Shown: positions 11,962-22,330 of the stretch, piece by piece
Numbering within the stretch: the first letter of the stretch is position 1
Layout of the letters: every line of letters begins with the position of its first letter
Assembly (NCBI RefSeq): GCF_958298935.1
Contig: NC_084931.1
Coordinates: forward strand, 21,417,334-21,481,333
Source of the DNA: Phragmites australis
Taxonomy: Eukaryota; Streptophyta; Magnoliopsida; Poales; Poaceae
Direction: 5' to 3'
DNA: 64,000 nucleotides
Position numbers and translations under genes: made by a program
The notes under the pieces: generated by a model
Told to the model about the DNA's origin: nothing
What the model saw: the letters and a program-made list of their open reading frames with translations, nothing else
The model's database searches: none

Positions 11962-12710
11962 ATGGACCGTACCCGTCTGACTGCACGTAAGAGCACAGGT
12001 GGTCGTCTCCCTGCTCTACCATTGACCCCGACCCGTGCTATGGCTTTTGCAAGACCGCAACCGCCATGTGTTCAGTGTTGGAGCCATGTCTACCACTCCG
12101 ATGGACGCCACACAAGATGGTTCCCCTCCAAGCTTTGGGAGATACTTCACAGTCTAGGATCCGAGAAGGCACCTGAGTATGTAGGAGTAAAGACTGAGTA
12201 CGCGGATGCTCCTCCTATGTGGAAAGTCGAAGTGGTGATCTACGGTTCGCTACCAGAGCGTGGAGCCTATGAAGTGACGACCATCCACCACACCATCTCA
12301 CCAAGAGCTACCTTTGAGGTTGGAATCTGTGATGCCGCCCGCTAAGCCCTTCTGGTCCTCTACCACCGCCACAACGAAGAGCTGATCTTTCACCCAGTTT
12401 CTTCACTATCCTCAGCGCATTAGTGGATTCACTAACATCACCGCTCTTCCCCTCCCCGTAGAAGGCACTACCAAGCTTGTAGAGTAGACCGTCCTGGCTT
12501 TGGAGGTGAGTCGTGAGCTGGACCGTATCGCCGAGGAGTTGCAGTATGTTAGAGGCAAGCTAGCTCAGGAACAAAGTGAGCTACACAACAAGATGCGCAA
12601 CCACCTAGACTGCTGGGAATCTTCTTCTTCTGACTCTGAGTCTGAGGAAGAGACTCTGCATTCTCTGCCCTGCCTCCAGACCCCTCATTTTCTAGCACCA
12701 GCACCCTGAG
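11962..12710 (+). pseudogene. Extra ORF between PBS and gag in the gypsy element
   Basis: An ATG at 11962 opens 127 codons rich in Arg, Pro and Thr at the start, followed by a more ordered part (WKVEVVIYG, GAYEVTTIHH, FEVGICDAAR). The same frame continues past the stop with LYHRHNEEL, suggesting the ORF was once longer. A further frame at 12500-12709 encodes an acidic coiled-coil-like piece (ELDRIAEELQYVRGKL, then a Ser/Glu run) that may be its C-terminal part. Similar extra ORFs occur upstream of gag in some grass gypsy elements, and one is present in the other large element here (38572-38847). The role is unknown to me. Confidence 0.6.
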
Positions 12711-12997
12711 GCTTCGGCAGAGTTATGAGTTCCTCTTGGAGGTTTCCCCTTTAGATGTTACGAGTCGTTAGAATCGTGTGCTAGTTAGTGAGTTGGTTGA
12801 GTTTGGTGGTGTGCTATGTAATGATTTGAATCTTTGTTTGAGTGTGTGATGTATTGTGAAGAGTTTCACGAATGCATCCTTATAATAATAGTAATATATT
12901 TGTTAGTTTGGGTATCTATCTCTGTTTATCTTGTTCGTTCTTGCTGTTGTTGTTCTACCTTTCTCCCCTTCTCCTCATCTTCTCGTTTCTATGTCAC

Positions 12998-14098
12998 ATG
13001 GTGAACCTAAGAAACCCTGCCAATGCTAATGGCAAAGCTTGCGATGGATAAGGCAATGATAATCCATCTCCACCGTCACAGCCTTCCCTCGAGCAGCTTC
13101 TGGCAGTGCAAACTCAAATTCTACAAGGAGTGACCCAGACAATGACCTAAATGCAGCAGAATCCCCTCGGCGCAGTCCCTGCATAGCCACAACAACCCCG
13201 TGACAAGCTCAGAGAATTCCAAAGGACTAAGCTACCCACCTTCTCTTACGCTGTTGAACCTATTGGTGCCGATGACTGGCTCAAGGTCATCGAGACGAAG
13301 CTTTCAGTTGCTCAGTGCAACATCAGGGAGAAAGTTCTGTTCGCTTCACACAGCTGATGGGACCTATCACAGACTGGTGGGATGCCTATGTCGCTGCTCA
13401 TGAAGAACCTGACAACATCAACTGGTAGGAGTTCAAGAATGCTTTCTGTGCTCATCATGTACCCCAAGGAGCTATTAAGATCATGAGAAAGGAATTCCTA
13501 GCACTCAAGCAAGGAGGAATGTCTAGGAGTGAGTATATCACTAGATTCACTCAGTTGTCTCGGTATGCACCAGAAGATGTGGATACTGATGAGAAGAAGC
13601 AAGATTGTTTTTTGAAAGGACTAAATGATGGACTATAGTATTCTCTGGCTTCTCATGATTTCAAGAACTTCTAGGCCCTTGTAGATCGTGCTTTTATCTT
13701 AGGGCACAAGAGAAACAAGATTGAGCGCAAGTGCAAGATGGACCGTCTAGGTCAGTCAAGCAACAACACTAGGCCCCATTATGACTCTTCTCAGTTTGGA
13801 TCTATGAATCGTTCTGGTCAGCACTACAATCAGCCTAGGACCTAGTCTACAAATCAAAGCTCCTCCAGGAATGCAGGATAATATCAGCTCTCCAACTTTC
13901 TAGCGCCTCGTACTTCAAATCAGATCCCTCAAAGCAATAACAACACTGGCAATAACATTCAAGCCTCCTCCAAAGGAAAATCTTGTTACCATTGTGGAGT
14001 AGAGGGACATTTTGCTTTCCAATGCCCTCAGAAGCATCCAAATCAGCCACCCATCCAAGGTGCAAACTCGCAAAACTGCAATGGGAATCAACCCTAGA
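12998..14098 (+). pseudogene. Gypsy gag with CCHC zinc knuckle, broken
   Basis: From an ATG at 12998 the frame reads a gag precursor: an N-terminal LEQLLAVQTQILQ segment, the capsid-like 'DDWLKVIETKL' and 'ITDWWDAYVAAH' blocks, 'EFLALKQGGMSRSEYITRFTQLSRYAPE', then a basic linker and the nucleocapsid knuckle CYHCGVEGHFAFQC at 13984-14025. The capsid part matches the retrotransposon gag family (Pfam Retrotrans_gag type). Several codons have become TAG or TAA and there is a frame change near 13350. Gag would form the virus-like particle; this copy cannot make it. Confidence 0.85.
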
Positions 14099-14130
14099 AT
14101 CAAGTAAAGTAGAATGCTGCTAGAGGCTGT

Positions 14131-17100
14131 GTGAACCATGTGGTAGTTGATGAAGCTCAAGATGTATCAGATGTCATAATCGGTATGTTTCTTATCAACT
14201 CCAACCCCACTATAGTGTTATTTGAGTCTGGAGCATCGCATTCTTTTATATCAACCAAGTATGTGGCAAGATACAATTTACCTATATCTTTTATGAAGCA
14301 TAGAATGATTGTTAGCTTCCTAGGTGGAGAAGTGAAAGCAAGGCATGGATGCCCTAACCTTAGTATTAAAATAGGGGGGGGGGTGGTACAATTTCCTACA
14401 AACCTTATTGTTTTGGAATCCGAAGGGATATATATCATATTAGGAATGGATTGGTCAATCAAATTTAGTGGAATTATCGACTATGCAAGAAGAGCCATTC
14501 CTCTGTCTGCTAAAGAAGGAAAATAAGTGGAATGCGTTGCAAAAGTATCACCAATGGCTAGAGAGACAGTTAATCAAGCTGATGGAAATCCAATCGAGAG
14601 CATTCAAGTCATAAGCAAATATCCGGATGTATTCCCAGAAGATTTGTCAGGTATGCCCCCTGACCGTGACATCGAGCTTGTTATAGAACTAGTACCTGGT
14701 ATGGCTCCTATTTCAAAAAGGCCATATAGAATGGCTGCTAATCAGTTAGTGGAACTTAATGGACAATTGCAAGAGTTGTTAGACAATAGTTATATCTAAC
14801 CTAGTTCGTGACCATGGGGTGCACCAGTAATTTTTGTACCCAAGAAGGATGGTACCCAAAGGATGTGTATAGATTAGCAAGCCTTGAATGAGGTAACTAT
14901 CAAGAATAAATACCCTCTTCCCAGGATCGATGACTTATTTGATCATCTTAGAGGTGCATGTGTGTTCTCCAAGATCGATATTCACTCAAGATATCATCAG
15001 TTGAAGACTCGAGCTTCAGGCATCCCTAAAACTGCTTTCATCACCCGTTATGGACTATATGAGTATACATTCATGTCTTTCAGATTGACCAACGCCCCTA
15101 CCTACTTCATGTATTTGATGAACAAGGTATTCATGGAGTACCTGTATAAGTTTATAGTAGTCTTTATCAATGACATCCTAGTTTTCTCCAAGAATGAAGA
15201 GGAACATGCAGAACATCTGAGATTGATTCTACAGAAGCTTAGGGATAATTAGTTGTATGCTAAGCTAAGTAAATGTGAGTTTTGGCTTGACCAAGTTTCT
15301 TTTCTCGGTCATATCATCTCCGCTGGAGGAATAAAAGTTGATCCTAGAAAGGTGAAAGACGTTTTGAATTGGAAGCCTCTCCAGAATGTCTCTGAGGTCC
15401 GTAGTTTTCTTGGATTAGCAGGTTACTACCATTGGTTCATAGAAAGTTTCTCCAAGATTGCAAAGCCTATCATAGAGTTACTTGAGAAGGGTAAAACGTT
15501 TAAATGGACCTCTACTTGTGAGGGAAGTTTTAAAAGTTTGAAGAAAAGACTAATATTTGCGCTAGTATTAGTCATGCCAGATACACAAATGCTGCTCTCC
15601 ATCATTTGTGATGCCTCTCGTCAAGGATTAGGATGTGTTCTTATGCAAGAAGGCCATGTTATAGCATATGCATCAAGGCAATTGAGGAAGCATGAGGTAC
15701 GAAGACACTATTTGATTGGAAAAAGGTGTGAGATATATTCAGATAATAAGAGTTTGAAGTATATCTTTCCTTAGCTAGATCTCAACCTCAGGTAGCGAAG
15801 ATGGTTAGAGCTTATCAAGGATTATGACTAGGGAATTAATTACCATCCTAGAAAGGCGAATGTAGTTGCCGATGCTTTGAGCAGAAAGACTTATCTTAGA
15901 ATAATGACCGTGCAAGATAGTGACCCGACTTATGCAAAGAGTTTGAGAGATCAATCTCGGATTGTTAAACAACACAGAAGCCGTGGTAATGGAAGTCAAT
16001 TCGATATTGGAACAAGAAATTCGTAAAGGACAACTCGAGGATGAGAAGATGATGGAAATCAAGCAACGTATTAAGGAGGGTAAAGCCCCAGGTTTACTGA
16101 GGATGAGAATGGAATGATATGGTTTGAGTAGCGTATCTGCGTCCCATATATCAATCCTATCAAGGAACTTATACTTCGAGAAGCGCATGAGTCTGCATAT
16201 TCTATTCATCCTGGAAGCACCAAGATGTATCAAGATCTTAAAGATTAGTATTGCTGGTATGGTATAAAGAGATAGATTGTAGAGTATGTAGCATTATGTG
16301 ATATATGTTAGAGAGTCAAAGCTGAACATCAGAGACTCGCTAGACTGCTTCAACCTTTGAAGATACTACAATGGAAATGGGAAGAAATTAGTACGGATTT
16401 ATCGTTGGATTTCCCCGAACTCAATCTGGATATGATTCTATTTGGGTTATAGTGGATCGCTTGATGAAAGTTGCTCATTTTATTCCAGTCAAGACCACAT
16501 ACATATGACCTAAACTTGCCGAGTTGTATATCGCCCGAATTGTATTTTGCATAGAGTACTCAAGAGGATAGTGTCTGATAAAGGAAGCCAGTTTGCCTGT
16601 AGGTTGCTACATGAGTCATTGGATACCAGGTTAAACTTTAGTTTAGTATATCATCCGCAGACCGATGGTCAGACTGGGAGGGTAAATCTAATTCTGGAAG
16701 ATATGTTGAGAGCTTGTGACTTGAAAAACAAGACTAGTTGGGATAAAAATCTTCCCTTTGCAGAGTTGTCCTACAACAATAGTTATCAGGCTAGTTTGAA
16801 GATGTCGCTGTTTGAAGCTTTGTATGGAAGAAAATGTACGACAATGTTGTACTGGAATGAGACTGGCAAAAGTCAAGTGTTTGGTCTAGAAATTCTGAGA
16901 GAACCAGAAAGGCAAGCACAGTAGATCAGGGAAAATTTGAGAACAACTCAAACACAACAGAAGAGTTATGCTAATCATCGACATTGTGAGTTGACTTTTG
17001 AAGCAGGTGACTTCGTATATCTACGAGTCTCACCGATCAGAGGTTTCCGTAGATTTAAAGTCAAAGGAAAATATGCACCTAGGTTTGTAGGACCTTTTAA

Positions 17101-17307
17101 GGTGTTAGAAAAGCATGGAGAAGTAGCGTATTAATTGGAGCTACTGCCTCAGCTAGCAGATGTTCATGATTTTCCACATATCACAATTGAAGAAATGTCT
17201 ACGAGTTCTCGAGGAGCAGATGCCCCTAGAGGAAATAGAAGTTGGAGAGGATCTCACCTACATGGAGTATCCTATCAAGATTCTAGAGATGCTAAGGACG
17301 GTAGGTT
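14131..17307 (+). pseudogene. Gypsy pol: protease, reverse transcriptase, RNase H, integrase, broken
   Basis: The protease motif reads FESGASHSFIS where DSGASHSFI is normal, so the catalytic Asp is Glu (14222 area). Reverse transcriptase follows: PDRDIELVIELVPG, GAPVIFVPKKDGTQRMCID, then the catalytic box as FINDIL near 15165, replacing the usual YxDD-type box and losing one metal-binding Asp. RNase H starts with [14 protein letters not shown]. Integrase shows the HH..CC finger (15990-16310), HPQTDGQTGRVN and FEALYGRKC. The C-terminal end, 'EVGEDLTYMEYPIKIL', runs straight into the 3' LTR, so the tail is short. In-frame stops are numerous (for example 14525, 14797, 14874, 15252, 15774). Confidence 0.9.
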
Positions 17308-18840
17308 TGTAACACCCTAATTTTCAACTCTTCGAAATAGTCCGCGCCCCTCCCTCTCGTTCTATTTCCCCATCCAAGCCATCGTAATCCCCTAGATCCA
17401 CCGCCGCCATCGCCATCCTCCCAGAAGCTCTTGTAGCCACCGCTCTGGAGCCGCCCCACCCTCACCAACTGGCTCTCTGGCTTTGTTGGGTCAGTAGCAA
17501 GCTCGTCGACCCCTCCTTGTCGCTTCCTGGCTACCAGAAGACCTCCTCCGCCGCTCACTGAGTCTCTCCACCGCCGCGTGCCTTTGCCAAGCCTTGGTAA
17601 GCATCGGTGAGGTCCTCTCTCCCCTCAAACTGGTTTGTCTTTCATGCCTCCCCATGTTTTGCCACTCGTTTTCGCTTCCTATGCTTGACGATGAGCTTTG
17701 CTCGTGCGCCGGTGAGTCCGCGGCTTCTGTTCCCCTTTGGTCATCGCCATCTCTATCTCCGGAACCAATCGGGAGACCCAGATGCATCTCAGCTGTTGGA
17801 TCTAGAAGGCATGATCGAGATTAGATCCAAACTTATCCCTTCGCCCAGCCAATCATGTGATGACATGTGGCTACATAAGCCCAGTTAGCACTCGTGCCAC
17901 CTCAGCTTGCCATGTCAACAACCACCTAAACCTTTGAGCCGTTGTGTTAAGTCCAGTCACCAGCCACGTCAGCAAGCCTTTATCCAGTCATTTTTCCGAT
18001 TTGTTTTAATTCTGGAAAAGTGTTAATTTTGCACTTTAGCCCGTGCACTTCTCTGTATTTACCTAAAATCCCCTATTTTTATAGTTTAGTCCCTAAACTT
18101 TCCAATATTTGTAGATAGGTCCCTCTATTTTTACAAAAAGGCCCATGACCTTTCTGTTTTATTTAAAAAAACTCTTTTTCTTTTTAAGATTTAACCTTAA
18201 ACTTATTTTTAGTGTAACTTTCTCGTCCTAGCTCCGATTCAGACGATTTTCATGCTCGTGTTTGTAGCAGCATGTACTATCTTTTAGTACCTTTTTCGTA
18301 GATGTTAGATATTGTTTGGTGCACTATTCTTATTTAGTTTTATTGTGTGCTTTTCTGGTATCTCCCGAGAGCAGACGAGGAGCAGTTCAAGAGTCTCTAG
18401 GACTAAGTCTTTGAAGAGTCTGTGGAGCTAGTTGGATGAAGCAAGTGTCCTTGAACATTCTTATCCTAGCTTTCCAAATGCGTTCTTTGTTTTAAACATT
18501 CATGCTATTAATTCTGAATCCTATTTACTTGTAGTACCTTATTTCATATATTCCTTATCGTCTAGTTGTCAATAGTGGTTAAGTTAGATAGCTTATGCTT
18601 GGGTTTGCATAAGGGTATGGATGGGTAGTTAGTTAAACATGAATAATGATCTATTCAACTATGAGTTGAGAAATTTTGGTAATGGTATAGCAAGATGTAA
18701 CCTTAGGTCTTGAGCATAGAGATGCTAGTGATGGTGGTTACAGTTATGTTGTTGGTTTGTCAATTACTCAAGTTCCTAAGTAAGGACCGATTCGTGGAGC
18801 GATAACCCAACGTACCAACCACGAGACCTGGTATGGGACA
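17308..18840 (+). repeat. 3' LTR of the plus-strand gypsy element, U3 deleted
   Basis: It starts like the 5' LTR, but after 'cttcgaaatag' it jumps to 'tccgcgcccctccctctcg', which in the 5' LTR lies about 575 bp further in. The lost part includes the TATA-like 'tatataag'. After the jump the two LTRs align until about 18811 ('gcgataaccca'). Confidence 0.8.
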
Positions 18841-19404
18841 GTCTTGGCCTATTAATTAGTTGATTCCAGTTTTGTGCGTGCCAAACCGTAAGAGTGGATG
18901 TGTGAGGATGGCTAAGGCTAGAACAATTTGGTTAGTGATATGAGATGTGTAGTGGAAGGGAAGGGTGAAATATTGCTAGAGCTACAAGGCACAAAAGGGG
19001 GCTTCTGTGTGGCGTGAATACCACTTTGACAACGGTGAAACCTAGCGGGTGTACACATACTAGATGAAACTTTGTAACGACCTTGTAGTGATTTTCTGGG
19101 TGACACACCACGGGTGTGTGTTAAGTTTTACGCGGACACGGTAACAAGGAAAATATGACTCGTGGGGAAAGCTAGACAACCTCTACAGAGTGTAAAAATC
19201 TGATATATCAGCTGTGCTCACAGTCATGAGAGACTTGGATCCTCACATGATTAGTTGGATTGGATTAGTTGGTTTAGCTGGATGGTTCTTAGTTATCTGT
19301 GGAGGGTGTCAAGTTAGATGGTTTGGGAACCTTAAGTGGTTTTCAGGTAGTTGAGAAATATGTGGAGATGTTTCTAAGAGATGGAAGTCTCGTGATGAAT
19401 CACT
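18841..19404 (+). repeat. Possible continuation of the 3' LTR not present in the 5' copy
   Basis: This block contains strings such as 'gagtggatgtgtgaggatggctaaggc' that I associate with long gypsy LTRs of this family. If so, the 5' LTR has lost its end, or the 3' LTR border at 18840 is wrong. The Sirevirus remnant starts at 19405. No gene was seen. Confidence 0.4.
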
Positions 19405-20991
19405 TGAGAAACAGTGACGTCCCAAGAGAGAGGGGAGTGAATTAGGACACATAAAAACTAATAGATCCACGATAAACCTATCTCAATTTCTATCTAAATG
19501 TACTCTAGGTTTATCTAGTGTGTCTACTCTACCACTCAAGAGGATTGCAATCTACTCTAGCAAGGTAAATTGCAAGAATATAAATGCGAAAATGTAAATA
19601 AGGTAGAGAGACAAACTCAACACAAGAGATTTTTATTCCGTGGTATTGATGGCATGAATACCACCCCTAGTCCACGTTGGAGATCCACCAAGGATATGCT
19701 CCCGGTCGGCACCCGATCACGGCTCTTGAGCTACTAAGCCACCAAGGCAAGGCCTCAAGCTAGATGAGCCGCCAAACCATCAAGACAAGGCCTCACCATT
19801 AGCCTCATTTCTGGTCACTTGTCATTGTGATCACTTAAGAGCTTGAGCCACCAAGGCAAGGGTCTCCGTATCCCCGTACATGTGTCTTGCCACCGCTTCA
19901 CACCAAGTTAAAGGGTCAACAAGCTTGAGAAACTCTGGTTTAAGTTGCCGACGAACCAAGACTCCAAGGCACAAGGGTACCACTTGGTACAAGCTAGGAT
20001 CACATCTTGATCCCTTCTTCAAGCTACAACACCTAGCTACAACTCACTCTAAGCTTATAAGCACCAAACACTCTCTAATATTGTGCTTAATCACCTTGGG
20101 TGATCACTTTAAGCACTTTGGTGCCCTGTATGTCTTCTCAAGTGTATATGAGTTTCTCTAGACAACCACACCTACCAATGACTGAGTGAGGGGGTATTTA
20201 TAGCCTCAAACTCACGCACTAGCTGTTAACCCAAGGGCTCAACTTTACTTTAATCACTCGATGTTTCGGTGTTAACAGTAGTACCATCACCGGAACATAC
20301 GGTGAGTACGTCCTCAGAACAAGCTGTTAGACTCTGGTGTATATGTCATCTCCATCATCGGACTATCCAGTGAGTACATTTGAGTCATTCGAGTCTTTGC
20401 ATCCTCTCTGTGTAAATTGCTCTGATGTATGCCTCCGGTGTACATAACACCTTTCACCGGACCATCCGATAAGGTATTCTTTGATCTTTAACTCTTGGCA
20501 ACGCTTCTGCAGGAAATACTCCGGTGTGAATCATCCGGTGTGTACAACATAGGCACCAGACCTTCCGGTGAGTTGATCTTTGTTCTTCTGTGCTTTGATT
20601 CTTCTCTGCAAGAATTAGTCCAGTATGATCCTCCAGTAATCACCGGACCATCTAGTGAAGCCATTTGCATTCTCCCATTTGCCAACAATGTTATGTTGCT
20701 TCTGCCCATTTGATACCAGACCATCCAGTAAGGTAAAGCTGCCTCTGGACACAAAGCTCCGGTGATTACATTTCTTCCAGCCCCATTTGATACCAGATCA
20801 TCCGGTGAGTACATTTTTCTTGGGACTTCTCCAATTCAACCAAACTTTATCCCGGCTAAGATGGCTTCTTGATGTATTGTATCCATGAGATCTACTAACA
20901 TATATTCTTGACAAACATGTTAGTTCCATTGACTATGTTGTCATTAATCACCAAAATCACAATCATGGCTTAATAGGCCATTTTCGCTATA
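19405..20991 (-). repeat. Left (3') LTR of the Sirevirus remnant
   Basis: On the plus strand it runs from 'tgagaaacagtgacgtcccaagagag' to 'ggccattttcgctata'. The adjoining interior 'atctctcattttttgtg' is a degraded polypurine tract on the minus strand. Near-palindromic CCGGTG motifs are dense at about 20225-20820. Confidence 0.8.
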
Positions 20992-22330
20992 ATCTCTCAT
21001 TTTTTGTGATTGATGACAACACAACCAAAGCAAGTGGCAAATAATAAATGATAGCAATTATAGAGAGCACAAAATCTTACCACATTGCTTGTATGCATGT
21101 TTTTATCACTTAGTCTCTCTTTTGTTGTGGCTCTCACTTTTTTCACATGGCCTAACAGGGTCATTTTCGCTACAATCTACCCCACTTAGTAACCTTTTTG
21201 TTGTGGCTCCCCTTTTATCCATTGCCACTATCTCCCTTAATCGACCCATGCAAGAGCTTCTTCATTGCATGCTTTTGATACCAAATGTAAATGAGTCCCC
21301 TTTGTCAATCTTGGCATCTTTCTTGTATTCCACTAGGCATGCCTCTTGCTATGATCTTCAAACTTCTCCCCTTTTGTCAATAATCTCAAAAAGGGTTACA
21401 AACACATGTTGAACTTGATGAAGAGCGTTAGAGTACATAAGAGAGAGTTTCATAAATTATGATGCAATAAAATGATACCAATTGAAAAGATATATCAATT
21501 GTAAATGTAGGAGGCATTGATCAATTGAAAAAGACAAACAAGGATCATAATTCATTAAACTCACATGATATAATCTAAACTCCCTCTATATGTGCACACA
21601 CATATAATGAGACCCATTTGTGAATACCACTTGTAGAAATGTAGCAGTATATGCACATCTAGACAATAAGTAGAGGTAGAAAGTTTAAGTCATATCATGC
21701 ATGGAACTAGCTTAAATGTAGAAATGAATTGACAATGATACCAATTGAAGCCTTTAAGCATTGCATACCTTCAGGAACATGTTGATTGCACCATGAGACT
21801 ATAAAAGATACATCTAGCAATATATGTTAGTCTCAAAATCACGACATATAGGATATGCTCCCCCTAAATGTGTGTATACAAATATTGAATATATGTGAGA
21901 TATATGCACTTGTTTTTATAACAATGGGGATTTATCCTATAGATTGGATCATTACACATGAAAGATATAATTGTAAAAGGAATTTACAACTAATAAACCA
22001 GGTTGCTCATAAGAAAGAGAGAAACACAAGCAATCTACCATATGGAAGCCTACACTAGGCATTGTAATAAATTGAAATATACACATGCAATTCTAGACAA
22101 GGCAAATGAGCTACAATAATTGAAAGATTTTGCATCTAGCTTCATTACCTCTTTTACCTTTGGATGTGGATTTGGGTATATGATGATCATGATCTTCATC
22201 AATGTGCCTAATCTTGTGTATTTTGCTTCTTTGCTTGAATCTCCACTCCTCTTGTAAGCCAAGTCTCCAAAACCCTATAGTTTCTTTGGAACCCAAACCG
22301 ATTGGAGCCCCTTTATGTTGGTGATGACTT
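20992..22330 (-). other. Non-coding Sirevirus interior where pol should be
   Basis: This 1.3-kb AT-rich stretch has no copia pol motif on either strand. Near 21150-21190 the string 'gtcattttcgctacaatctacccc' repeats the LTR end plus polypurine tract, hinting at a scrambled or recombined 3' end. Confidence 0.5.

Larger units (their letters stand above)
9876..18840 (+). mobile_element. Plus-strand Ty3/gypsy element with both LTRs, decayed
   Basis: LTRs at 9876-11777 and 17308-18840 both start 'tgtaacaccctaattttcaactctt'. A primer-binding site follows the 5' LTR, then an extra ORF, gag with a CCHC knuckle, protease, reverse transcriptase, RNase H and integrase, all on the plus strand. This order and the motifs fit the chromovirus (Tekay/Del-like) branch of Ty3/gypsy. 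Reading frames contain many single-base stops. The two LTRs differ in structure: the 3' copy lacks about 575 bp that the 5' copy has. I could not establish a clean 5-bp target duplication. Confidence 0.9.

Noticed and set aside
20225..20820. Regularly spaced short repeats resembling a CRISPR array
   Set aside because: The units are degenerate near-palindromes with uneven spacing inside a retroelement LTR of a eukaryote.
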